Virus record (IMG/VR): IMGVR_UViG_3300035698_002815 | Coordinates: 1-22,626 of that record | Direction: 5' to 3' (one strand) | DNA length: 22,626 nt | Origin: a virus | Part shown: positions 6,480-14,686 of the stretch, piece by piece | How positions within the stretch are numbered: position 1 is the first letter of the stretch | Layout of the letters: each line of letters starts with the position of its first letter | Program-made: the position numbers and the translations under genes | The notes under the pieces: model-generated | What the model saw: the letters and a program-made list of their open reading frames with translations, nothing else | What the model was told of the DNA's origin: nothing | Database searches by the model: none

Positions 6480-6651
6480 TTATTTAAGGTGCCCCAAGCT
6501 AAAAATTACAGTAATAGAAGTATCAGATACGGGGGACATTAAAGTGTCTGAGCAGTTTTCAGACTGCTACCGTAAATACTGTAGTGCTTGGGACGCTGAT
6601 ACCAAAAAGTGTTTGATCTACCACACTGACGCCGAGGAAGAGGATGAGTAA
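6466..6651 (+). CDS. Small Cys-containing protein, 61 aa
   Basis: ATG at 6466 lies inside the end of the phosphoesterase gene, and the stop at 6649-6651 overlaps the terminase start by 8 bases. Four cysteines (C9, C34, C39, C49) and a C-terminal His (H53), in CPKLK, DCYRKYCSAW and KKCLIYH, suggest a small Zn-binding fold. The C terminus is very acidic (DAEEEDE) and also supplies the GA-rich ribosome binding site of the terminase gene. I do not recognise a family. The overlaps on both sides make it probably translated and coupled to terminase. It could be a terminase partner, since terminase itself has an N-terminal Cys cluster. Confidence 0.6.
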   Translation: MAKTNYLRCPKLKITVIEVSDTGDIKVSEQFSDCYRKYCSAWDADTKKCLIYHTDAEEEDE

Positions 6652-8542
6652 CGATACTATAGTATCTAAAGGGTATATACCAGAGCGAGACTACCCAGCA
6701 GTAGACTATCAACCTATAGGGCCTCGTCCAGGCGGGTGTAAGAACCAGTGCAGAGACTGTCGCGCGTATTATTGTATGCTAATGGAGCTAGGTATTACTA
6801 ATAGGGTTATGCCTCCTAAATGCCGTGGATTGGTAGTAGAGAACCTGGACTTCGTACACGAAGCCGATTTCGATTCTACTACGGAATATGAGGACGCGCT
6901 AATCCTAATGGATCCCGTAGCATGGGCTGCTCGTGAACTAGACTGGACTCCTAGGTGGTACCAGTCTGAGATCCTGGACTGCACCGCGCAGTTCAAAGTG
7001 CTCCGAGCCGGACGTCGGGTAGGCAAATCAGAAGCCATGATGGTATATACGCTGTACAAAGCAGCTACGTGCTCTAAGTTTCCCATACTAGTAATAGCTC
7101 CGTACGAAGCCCAGGTAACTATGTTGTTTGACGTAATGGCTAGGATGATATCCGAGTCAGCTACTCTGCAGGGCTCTATTAAGCGTTTTACGCAAAACCC
7201 ACATCGTATAGAGTTCTTAAACGGGGCTCGTATACTAGGGTTCACCGCTGGGGCTAAATCCGGTGCTAGGTCAGACAAAATCCGTGGTCAAGACGCCAAA
7301 CTAATCGTTTTCGATGAAATCGATTTTATGGATTCTATAGAGCTAGAAGCCATCCTAGCTATCCTAACGTCTCATCCTGACTGTGAGTTAATGGCTAGTT
7401 CTACGCCTACTGGCGAGCACAAAATGTTCTTTTCGTGGTGCGTAAATAAGAATCTAGGTTTCAAAGAGACCCATATCATTAGTATGGAATCTCCTACGTG
7501 GACTGCTGAAACAGAGGCCACAGTACGAGGCGCGTATTCGTCTATAGGATTCGAACACGAGTTTTTGGCTGAGTGGGGTACGTCTGAGCATGGCGTGTTC
7601 CGTAACGCTGACATAGACGGTTCCCTCAGCAACTATGACATGTCCGAGTGTAAACCCAATCCTAACTGTACTTATATAGTTGGAGTAGACTGGAACAAAA
7701 ACGCTGGTACCCACATAATAGTTACCGAGTGGAACGGTACAGTTTTCCGTCCTGTATATAAATCTATTATACAGTCCGATGAGTACTCTCAAACTCTAGC
7801 TATAGAAAAAGTCGCACAGGCCTTTACTGACTGGAGTGCGTCCTGGATCTACGCAGACGCTGGATATGGCCAGGTTCAAATAGAAACCCTAAAAAAGCTG
7901 GGCCAGACCAACCCCGGTACTAGGCTGTCTGGACGGGTAAAAGGCATAGCTATGGGCTCTCAAATCCTAATACGGGACCCAGACACTAACCTAGAAGTCA
8001 AAAAGCCTGCTAAACCTTTCATGGTCAACATATCTGCGCTACAGGTCGAGGAGTCCCGAGTCCAGTTACCAGCATCAGAGGATACTCACGTAACATCTGA
8101 TGACGATGGGTCTGCACAGCACGGTCTAGTGCAGCAAATGCGCAACTTTAAAGTAGACCGCGTGTCCGCCCTAGGGTTGCCAGTATACTCTCAAGGCCAG
8201 GAACATACTCTAACAGCTTTTATGTTGACTTTGATGGGCTTCATATTGGAACTGTCCGACTTAACTAAAGGCACTCCAGACTCTAGGGTACTATCGTGTG
8301 GTCCTAAGGAAGCTACCACTACAGTAAAACAGGAGTCCCTAGACGAGCGCAAAAATCGCATTATGGGCACCACCAGTAGGGACTTAGCCGATTCATCTAT
8401 CACTCGTTCCCCTGGACTGAGTGATCTAGCACGATCTACTAACTATCGTAGTAGACAGCGTACGGCTACGCGTACTAATTTGTCCGATTATTTAAAAAAT
8501 CGTCGGCGTGACCTAGGTAGTGGCTCTAGGAAATCATTCTAA
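6644..8542 (+). CDS. terL: Terminase large subunit with an N-terminal cysteine cluster, 632 aa
   Basis: This is the DNA packaging motor: an ATPase that pumps DNA into the prohead and a nuclease that cuts the concatemer. The Walker A motif is RAGRRVGKSEA at 121-131 (K128), Walker B is LIVFDE at 220-225, and the coupling motif SST is at 252-254. The RNase H-like nuclease begins with GVDW (D349), then YADAGYG (D405), with a late GQEHTL that may give the third acidic ligand. The N terminus has C32-x3-C36-x2-C39-x4-C44 and C60, a probable metal site not typical of large terminases. The C-terminal 60 residues are Arg/Ser-rich and flexible. It overlaps the preceding gene by 8 bases and the following one by TAATG. 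Confidence 0.93.
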   Translation: MSNDTIVSKGYIPERDYPAVDYQPIGPRPGGCKNQCRDCRAYYCMLMELGITNRVMPPKCRGLVVENLDFVHEADFDSTTEYEDALILMDPVAWAARELDWTPRWYQSEILDCTAQFKVLRAGRRVGKSEAMMVYTLYKAATCSKFPILVIAPYEAQVTMLFDVMARMISESATLQGSIKRFTQNPHRIEFLNGARILGFTAGAKSGARSDKIRGQDAKLIVFDEIDFMDSIELEAILAILTSHPDCELMASSTPTGEHKMFFSWCVNKNLGFKETHIISMESPTWTAETEATVRGAYSSIGFEHEFLAEWGTSEHGVFRNADIDGSLSNYDMSECKPNPNCTYIVGVDWNKNAGTHIIVTEWNGTVFRPVYKSIIQSDEYSQTLAIEKVAQAFTDWSASWIYADAGYGQVQIETLKKLGQTNPGTRLSGRVKGIAMGSQILIRDPDTNLEVKKPAKPFMVNISALQVEESRVQLPASEDTHVTSDDDGSAQHGLVQQMRNFKVDRVSALGLPVYSQGQEHTLTAFMLTLMGFILELSDLTKGTPDSRVLSCGPKEATTTVKQESLDERKNRIMGTTSRDLADSSITRSPGLSDLARSTNYRSRQRTATRTNLSDYLKNRRRDLGSGSRKSF

Positions 8543-10281
8543 TGACTGACTATATTAATCCAGGGCATCGTAAACCACGTAACATAACCGAGGCTCCTAG
8601 TCCCGAGCCAGTGGTACCAGCAGCTGACGTAGGGCTGGATGAGTCTGAGGCCCTGGCCATATTCGACGACATAGAATCAGTAATTGATAAAGGCGTGGCC
8701 CTACTAGATGGACTACGGGCCTATGATACTGGGGCATACGTGCCAGTACGGGACGACGATCTAGTTCGGATGGCGGTACGCAGACTAACTGATTCCACTG
8801 GCGAGCGTATTTACTACACTGAGTTTACTGCAGCAGTAGACTGGGTTGCTGCGTATCAGGCCGATTTAGAGTCACGTATCTCCGATGAGATAGACGCTAT
8901 ACCTGGTATAACACCAGACCAAATAAACGAGATAGTAAAGAAAAGTAGTTCCGGAGACGATCTGTGGAGCCTAGTAAAAGGCGGCGTTAGTCTCGTAACT
9001 CTATATCTAACAGCTAAACTAACCAACTTTTTCAACGGGCCTAATAACTCTACCCTAGTGCTGGAGGAGCCTTTCAAAGGCGCGCTGCTACTAGACGGGG
9101 CCGTAGGCATAGCTACGTACCTACTATTTACTGGGCGATATAGTGACTTAGATCGAGCACGTACTATAGCTCCGGAGTTAGCACCAGTAATAGACCAGTT
9201 GTCTAACATGGACATAAACGAGCTGATACGTCAGTCCGGGCTAGATCCAGCTGAGTTCCGCCGGGCTGCCCACTACGACGACGCTCAGTTAATGATTCAG
9301 TACGCACTAACATGGATAGGGTCTAACGCGGACGGTAACCATAATTTCGATCATTGGATTATGTACGTAGACACTGTTACCAAGCAAGCCCAGTTCCTAC
9401 ACTCTAGGCGCGCGATGCGTGAGTACCGAGCCACGGCCGACCGACGCTCCGGGACCACTGGAGCCAGCGGGGGCTCACGCAAATGGTTTATGGGAGCAGC
9501 CGCTGCTGGGTACTTTAAGTATCTGAGTACTGCTGGTACCCACTATTACGACTCTATATTTACTGCATTAGGAGTAAACGTAAACAGTGCTATACCAGGC
9601 GTGAACATAGATATATGTTGTGTGTGGTCTATAATTAAAGAGTTCACTGGTGACATAAACACCGACCCATTAAACCAGATAGCCCGCGTGCTCCGTATGG
9701 CGGCCACCGATCCTCAGGCCATCCTAGGCAGCATTATTAATAGCATACTAAATAAATTACAGTCCAACCTACACTTCTTGCTATCTAAAATGATAGCTAT
9801 GTTTGATGCTCGGCTACGAGAGTTCGAGGAAGATTTATTCACTCTGTTTAAGTTCCCCTCCGGACGCACAATAAAAAATTGTGTAGCACTAGATATGATA
9901 CTGGTAGGCATCAGGCAGGCCATGCGTAGGCTCAAAAAGTTCGTAATAGACCTAGCCATGCAACTAGCTGAGCTACTAGGAGCCAACATCAGTTATCTAG
10001 CTGTTACTGCTGAAAAGAGAATCTGGTTGCAACTAGCTAACATATTAGAAATGCTAGCAGATGATTTAGTCAACGCTGAAATAACGTGTGGGACCGACGA
10101 TGCCCTAGGTTCGGACCAAGCCCGGTGGCTGACCGACCAAATCGCGGAGGCCACAGCTTTTTCTAACATCGCAATAAATACAGACGACTTAACAAAATTT
10201 AGGGACACCGATATATTAGCGCCCCTAGGAGTCAAACTCAGAGCCAACGATTCCGTGTGGCCTGTATTAAATATTGAATAG
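8542..10281 (+). CDS. Large protein of unknown function between terminase and portal, 579 aa
   Basis: The start overlaps the terminase stop (TAATG), with AGGAAA upstream. No known family is recognised. Residues 1-35 are polar and Pro-rich. Hydrophobic segments occur near 146-165 (GGVSLVTLYLTAKL), 178-197 (FKGALLLDGAVGIATYLLF) and 315-335. A CC pair at 359-360 is followed by long amphipathic helices to about residue 520 (for example NSILNKLQSNLHFLLSKMIAMF is spread over 400-421). The C terminus is acidic and loop-like. A gene of this size in this slot is expected to be a virion component, perhaps a portal-associated or internal head protein, but this is position only. The three hydrophobic stretches make membrane contact during genome entry possible. 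Confidence 0.7.
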   Translation: MTDYINPGHRKPRNITEAPSPEPVVPAADVGLDESEALAIFDDIESVIDKGVALLDGLRAYDTGAYVPVRDDDLVRMAVRRLTDSTGERIYYTEFTAAVDWVAAYQADLESRISDEIDAIPGITPDQINEIVKKSSSGDDLWSLVKGGVSLVTLYLTAKLTNFFNGPNNSTLVLEEPFKGALLLDGAVGIATYLLFTGRYSDLDRARTIAPELAPVIDQLSNMDINELIRQSGLDPAEFRRAAHYDDAQLMIQYALTWIGSNADGNHNFDHWIMYVDTVTKQAQFLHSRRAMREYRATADRRSGTTGASGGSRKWFMGAAAAGYFKYLSTAGTHYYDSIFTALGVNVNSAIPGVNIDICCVWSIIKEFTGDINTDPLNQIARVLRMAATDPQAILGSIINSILNKLQSNLHFLLSKMIAMFDARLREFEEDLFTLFKFPSGRTIKNCVALDMILVGIRQAMRRLKKFVIDLAMQLAELLGANISYLAVTAEKRIWLQLANILEMLADDLVNAEITCGTDDALGSDQARWLTDQIAEATAFSNIAINTDDLTKFRDTDILAPLGVKLRANDSVWPVLNIE

Positions 10282-10289
10282 GTAGTAAT

Positions 10290-12218
10290 ATGGGATTAAA
10301 ATCCTTTTTTAAGCAGCTGTGGACGGGCCAAGACGTAAAACTAGCTACGCCCCGTCGGTCCGTCCCAGTAGAGCCAGCCATCAAAGCACAGCGTAGAGTG
10401 TACGGGCCTCCTTTAGGGTACGAGTATGCTGGGCCTTACGTAGACCGTAACTCAGGATTTAAGCCTCCTGTGTACGACCTAGCTGAAATAGCTCGTGCGG
10501 CGGACGTAGAACCATATGTTTTACAGTCTATTAGAAAACATAGAGAGCAAATACTAAAAGAAAACTGGTTTATTAGTGGCCCTAAAGATCGTGTAGATTA
10601 TATTAATCAGCGGCTGTTCGAAATAGCCCTGATGTCCGGAGTATCTACTGATTCTTTCGTACGAGAGTCCGTCACTAGTATCATATCATATGCTACATTT
10701 TTCCTAGTCTTTAGGCGTGACGCAGCCAAATCATCGGGCCGACACATACTATTTCATGGAAAAGTGCTGCCTCCTATAGCCGGCGTTTTTCCTATGGACC
10801 CCACGTCAGTATCAGTAAGAGTTAACTCTTCATGCCGGCCTACTAGTTGGAAACAAACCGTGTCCTCTGCTAATGGAGGACGTAACGAGGTAATTTTTGA
10901 GGCGTCAGACGTAATAAATGCTACTATAGACAAAAAGACCGGGTACAGTTTTGGTACACCTTACATACTACCTGTATTAGATGATATCAGAGCCCTACGT
11001 AAACTCGAAGAAATCGCGGAAATAACTAGTTTAAAATACGCGTTTCCTCTAGTGCACCACCAAATAGGTACCAAAGAGCAGCCACTGTCTGCCTTCGATG
11101 GTGGCTCCTCAGAGCTAGACCTAGTCAGAGCTATGATAGATACCATGCCTCTAGAGGGCGACTTCATTACCTCCAATCGCCACACTATTAAAATATTAGG
11201 TACTGAAAATAAAGTATTAGATCTGTCTGACTATCTAACTTACTACGAAGCTCGTGTGTTAGCTGGACTACGGCTATCCCCAATAGACTTGGGCCGTGGT
11301 GGTACTAGCAACCGATCCACCGCTGGAGTGATATCTAAGTCTTTACAGGACGCAGCTAGAGACATACAAGAAGTTATATCCTCAGCACTGACCTACCAGT
11401 TGCTACTACCGCTGTTACTAGAAGGTGGGTACGAAGTAACTGAGGACTCCATGGTACGGTTCGCTTTTCCAGACATAGATCGGGAAGAACTAAGAGCCCA
11501 TCAAAACCATGGTATGCAAGCTTATATGCAGAACGTGATCACCCGTACCGAACTACGTAATGAATATTTCCGTATCAACTCTTTAGAGGACGAAGCTGAT
11601 ACTCAGCGGCAGCAAGAAGCTGTAATAGAGTCCAAACTACAGGCCGAGGCTGCTACGCAGGCCAAAGCTCAGGCCGTAGCAACTAAAGCGGTAGCTAACA
11701 AAGCCAAACCAGCCAACCAGCACGGCAGTAAAATTAAAAAGAGTGTAAAGAACTCACTAGACTCTATCATAAGCGATCTACGGATCGACCTCGCTGACGG
11801 AGCGCCCACCAAATCTAGGATAGTAGACCAGCTGGTATTACTAATACGACCACATATATTAGCCGCTTATGCTCTAGCAGACTACGATATGCCTATCAGG
11901 GCACAGCAAAAGTTTGAGCGCAACTTCATACGTGTCAATTGGACTAAGTCCCTAGATCGTGTGTGGGATGACCTAGATACCGACGACCTTACTAAAAGGA
12001 ACGTGCTACTAGCTAGACTTACTGATCTATTAGTGTACGCAGCCGAGATCCAGCTAGATGTAGCATACAAACTAGCTTATTGTAAACAAGCGTACGCCCA
12101 GGGCCACACTACTGTAGCCATAGGCGATGCTATCATAGACGTTAGCCGCAGAGCTATTAGGTACTCTAAACTAGTATCTTTAGGTTCCACTATCGGACCA
12201 GTACCAGACGATGATTAA
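10290..12218 (+). CDS. Portal protein, 642 aa
   Basis: The portal is a dodecameric ring at one head vertex, nucleating head assembly and passing DNA. Features of the family: a basic N terminus, the DxEPYVLQSIRKHREQI region (about 71-88), a beta-rich wing (about 130-215, with FPMDPTSVSVRV), the helix-rich stem/clip with GTPYILPVLDDIRAL (about 225-240), and the crown-side segment LAGLRLSPIDLG followed by TSNRSTAG near 326-345. Residues about 435-475 are Gln/Ala/Lys-rich coiled coil. A further 160 C-terminal residues form a helical domain longer than a minimal portal. It starts 9 bases after the preceding stop with only a weak ribosome binding site (TAGGTAG), which suggests translational coupling and low copy number. 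Confidence 0.9.
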   Translation: MGLKSFFKQLWTGQDVKLATPRRSVPVEPAIKAQRRVYGPPLGYEYAGPYVDRNSGFKPPVYDLAEIARAADVEPYVLQSIRKHREQILKENWFISGPKDRVDYINQRLFEIALMSGVSTDSFVRESVTSIISYATFFLVFRRDAAKSSGRHILFHGKVLPPIAGVFPMDPTSVSVRVNSSCRPTSWKQTVSSANGGRNEVIFEASDVINATIDKKTGYSFGTPYILPVLDDIRALRKLEEIAEITSLKYAFPLVHHQIGTKEQPLSAFDGGSSELDLVRAMIDTMPLEGDFITSNRHTIKILGTENKVLDLSDYLTYYEARVLAGLRLSPIDLGRGGTSNRSTAGVISKSLQDAARDIQEVISSALTYQLLLPLLLEGGYEVTEDSMVRFAFPDIDREELRAHQNHGMQAYMQNVITRTELRNEYFRINSLEDEADTQRQQEAVIESKLQAEAATQAKAQAVATKAVANKAKPANQHGSKIKKSVKNSLDSIISDLRIDLADGAPTKSRIVDQLVLLIRPHILAAYALADYDMPIRAQQKFERNFIRVNWTKSLDRVWDDLDTDDLTKRNVLLARLTDLLVYAAEIQLDVAYKLAYCKQAYAQGHTTVAIGDAIIDVSRRAIRYSKLVSLGSTIGPVPDDD

Positions 12219-12251
12219 TAAGTTTTTAGTGTCCACCAATCCTTTATAGAA

Positions 12252-12272
12252 TAATAACTAGAGAGATTATTA
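12252..12272 (+). promoter_or_regulatory. Small hairpin presenting the ribosome binding site of the protease-scaffold gene
   Basis: TAATAA (12252-12257) can pair with TTATTA (12267-12272), leaving the purine-rich loop CTAGAGAGA, which contains the only Shine-Dalgarno-like bases before the ATG at 12274. The 55-base gap from the portal stop is one of the largest in the operon. A sequence like TATAGAATAAT (12245-12255) could also be part of a -10 element, but no convincing -35 is seen. A role in tuning translation is an inference; the stem is weak and AT-only. Confidence 0.3.
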
Positions 12273-12273
12273 C

Positions 12274-13785
12274 ATGAGATTTAAAGAAAACATTTACTTC
12301 AAGCATCTACCTATTAAGGATATAGTAGACTCTGAACTATTAGGCGGGTCTAATAGCCTTAAAGTAAAAATTCGCGCGACTCATTCAGGTTATATAATAA
12401 ATAATAGAGTGTATCCTGGTACAGCAGTAAAAAAATCGCACGGGTCTTTTTGCTCTGAAGCCAACGGCGGCACCTCAGAATACGACCGTCCAGTACTTAC
12501 GCACCATAACTCCTATAGTGATCCTATAGGTAGGGTGGTCGGTAGCTCGTTCGTAAAGCTCAAATCTGGCCGAGATTTTACCAAAGACTACCTTAGCCCA
12601 GATTATGATAAATCAGGTCAGGGCAGTGGTTACGTTTTGATAGACGTTGAAATCAAAGACCCAGACGCTATAGCCAAAATATTAGACAACCGGTACACCA
12701 CTGTATCAGTTGGTATGAGACCGAGCGCCTATTACTGTTCTATATGTGGCCAAGACTGGATGACCGTAGACTGGGATGAGCACTGTAACCACGTCCCAGG
12801 TAAAACCTACGCACTAAACGAAGACTCCAAAGAAAAACATCTGTGTTACGGAATAACTGGGTTACTGGATTATAGCGAGGTATCCTTCGTTAATATTCCT
12901 GCTCTACCCAAAGCACAGGTGGTTGCTGTATCAGATGCTATACAAAATGATAAAGAAATGGTATCGGACGTCACGTGCCCATCAGCCATAAGTTCTTTGG
13001 TACTAGTGGATTCCGTAGGTACCGAGACTGAGTGTATAAAATCTACTACACGTGGAAAAAAGATAAAGACCGCCTCATGCGTGGAGGATCAAGTAGTGGT
13101 CAAAACAGGCCACGACTTCGTAGATCCATATGAAACGCAAGATAATAAGCCCGAAACTACCAGGACTCGGGCACCAGCTGCTAGAGCGGAATTGCCAGAA
13201 GTTGTTGTGGACCTGACGACTCCTACCAAAGCAGCGGATAATACACCAGAAAAATCGCCTATAACTGTTACTAAGGAGACGACCGTGAAAACTGAACCAG
13301 ACAAAACGGAACTAACTAGTGCCGCTTTGAATGCTTCTCTAGAGTCTCTAACGAAGGATGTTGAGCAGGCCCGTAAAGATTGTGCCGATGCGGCCTCAGA
13401 AATTGAGAGCCTTAAATCCACGATCACCGAAAAAGACAGTGAGCTGGCTAGAGTAACTGAGATCACAGACAGTCTAAGGACTGAAATGTCTCTGATACTT
13501 GCAACAGCTTTACTTAACGACCGTGTCCTGCTCAAAAAGCCTGATGTCAGGGATCTCTCTTCTGTAGAAGAGCTAGACGCCGTAAAAGCCCAGTACGCTG
13601 AACGTACGATTGAGTCTCTAAAAGACGCAATCAACGACCTAGCTTCTGAGCTTTTGGAACTTAAAGCTAAACCAGCTCCTAAAGTCGTGCTAAACCCAGT
13701 AGATAAGGTCGAAGACCCTACTATAGGTAAGCATGGTACAGTCGAAGAGACTGCTAAGAGTGGCTTAGATAAACTTTTTGAATAA
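12274..13785 (+). CDS. Head maturation protease fused to a scaffold-like C-terminal domain, 503 aa
   Basis: Residues 1-215 resemble phage prohead serine proteases: a likely catalytic His in RPVLTHHNSYSD (H77 or H78) and a likely catalytic Ser in TTVSVGM (S145), followed by a strand-rich end (DYSEVSFVNIPALP). Inserted after the Ser is a treble-clef-like Zn site, C155-x2-C158 and C171-x-H173 (YYCSICGQDW, CNHVPGK). Residues about 285-480 are Thr/Glu/Lys-rich and then long coiled coil (LTKDVEQARKDCADAASEI; KDAINDLASELLELKAKP), the character of a scaffold. The family is known to shape the prohead and then cleave scaffold and capsid. The fusion makes a separate scaffold gene unnecessary, and none is seen. 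There is no strong ribosome binding site. Confidence 0.85.
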   Translation: MRFKENIYFKHLPIKDIVDSELLGGSNSLKVKIRATHSGYIINNRVYPGTAVKKSHGSFCSEANGGTSEYDRPVLTHHNSYSDPIGRVVGSSFVKLKSGRDFTKDYLSPDYDKSGQGSGYVLIDVEIKDPDAIAKILDNRYTTVSVGMRPSAYYCSICGQDWMTVDWDEHCNHVPGKTYALNEDSKEKHLCYGITGLLDYSEVSFVNIPALPKAQVVAVSDAIQNDKEMVSDVTCPSAISSLVLVDSVGTETECIKSTTRGKKIKTASCVEDQVVVKTGHDFVDPYETQDNKPETTRTRAPAARAELPEVVVDLTTPTKAADNTPEKSPITVTKETTVKTEPDKTELTSAALNASLESLTKDVEQARKDCADAASEIESLKSTITEKDSELARVTEITDSLRTEMSLILATALLNDRVLLKKPDVRDLSSVEELDAVKAQYAERTIESLKDAINDLASELLELKAKPAPKVVLNPVDKVEDPTIGKHGTVEETAKSGLDKLFE

Positions 13786-13796
13786 CGAGGAATATA

Positions 13797-14675
13797 ATGA
13801 CTTTTAGAACCCCTAGAGGGTATGGAGTTAAACGGCCTTACTACCAGGAAATCTGTGGGGGCATTCGCCCTACTCCACAGGCAATGCCTATGGAGGCTTG
13901 GACTGGACTTCCTGCCACTAGTATCGACGAGCTACACCACGACCCTATCGTAATCGAAGCTGGTACCGCTGTAGGTATCTGCCCAACTGGAAATGCCAGC
14001 GTCGCATATAATGCTGCCGGTAAAATAGTTCCTGCTACCAGAGCCACTGGCGTAACGTGTACTGCGTACACTAGCCAGAACACTAACTGGGGCATCACTG
14101 AGTCCTACACTGAGCAAGATTTTGGTGTTACCAAACCTATTGGTGTTGTTTTCTCACCTACATACAGTTTCCAGCTACAGTCTACGTACACCAACTACAA
14201 ACGTAGTCATAACGTAGGTGTCGTAACTGATTATGTAGTCCAGATTCCTTGTGTATGGTCTGGTGAATTCGGTATCAATCCAGGTGATATAATCGTAGTC
14301 GCTAGTGGTGCTGTATACCGCAGTGACGCTATGACCTATAGTTTTACGACTGCCACAGCTGGTCGCTACGAAGCGTGGGATAAATCTTCCGTCGCACACC
14401 TAGAGTATGCTATCGGTAGATGTCTAACTACACATACTTTTGCTACAGCTGCCACTGCTGAGGGAACCCTGTTCTCTACTAATATGGTTGCTACTACTAC
14501 TCCTACCGTCTCTACTACGACTACAGATGAGTTTGGTGGATTAGACAAAGTACAAACGGTTCCAGGCTTAAGTACCGCAGGATCTGCGACACTAGGCATA
14601 CCTGGATGGCTGTTGGGCGCTCGCGCTGACGCATCGTTGCAGTATAAAGCCCTAACCATCCTGGTAAGGCTATAA
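13797..14675 (+). CDS. Putative head decoration or other virion protein, 292 aa
   Basis: ATG at 13797 has a GAGGAA ribosome binding site and the gene sits between protease-scaffold and major capsid. The product is beta-rich: many Val/Ile/Thr alternations, few charged residues, and long Ser/Thr stretches (TTTPTVSTTTTDEFGG near 245-262). The N-terminal part has a PVVIEAGTAVG-like segment (DPIVIEAGTAVGICPTG, about 49-65), a pattern seen in capsid decoration proteins. Codon use shifts toward ATC/GTC/CTG-type codons, as in the capsid gene, which suggests high expression. Identity as a decoration or cement protein is an inference from position, composition and expression pattern. Confidence 0.65.
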   Translation: MTFRTPRGYGVKRPYYQEICGGIRPTPQAMPMEAWTGLPATSIDELHHDPIVIEAGTAVGICPTGNASVAYNAAGKIVPATRATGVTCTAYTSQNTNWGITESYTEQDFGVTKPIGVVFSPTYSFQLQSTYTNYKRSHNVGVVTDYVVQIPCVWSGEFGINPGDIIVVASGAVYRSDAMTYSFTTATAGRYEAWDKSSVAHLEYAIGRCLTTHTFATAATAEGTLFSTNMVATTTPTVSTTTTDEFGGLDKVQTVPGLSTAGSATLGIPGWLLGARADASLQYKALTILVRL

Positions 14676-14686
14676 GGAGCGTACTA

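Noticed and set aside
13089-13634. Minus-strand ORF of 181 aa opposite the scaffold region
   Set aside because: The product is Ser/Val low-complexity, the mirror of the Glu/Lys/Thr coiled-coil codons; no start signal is seen.
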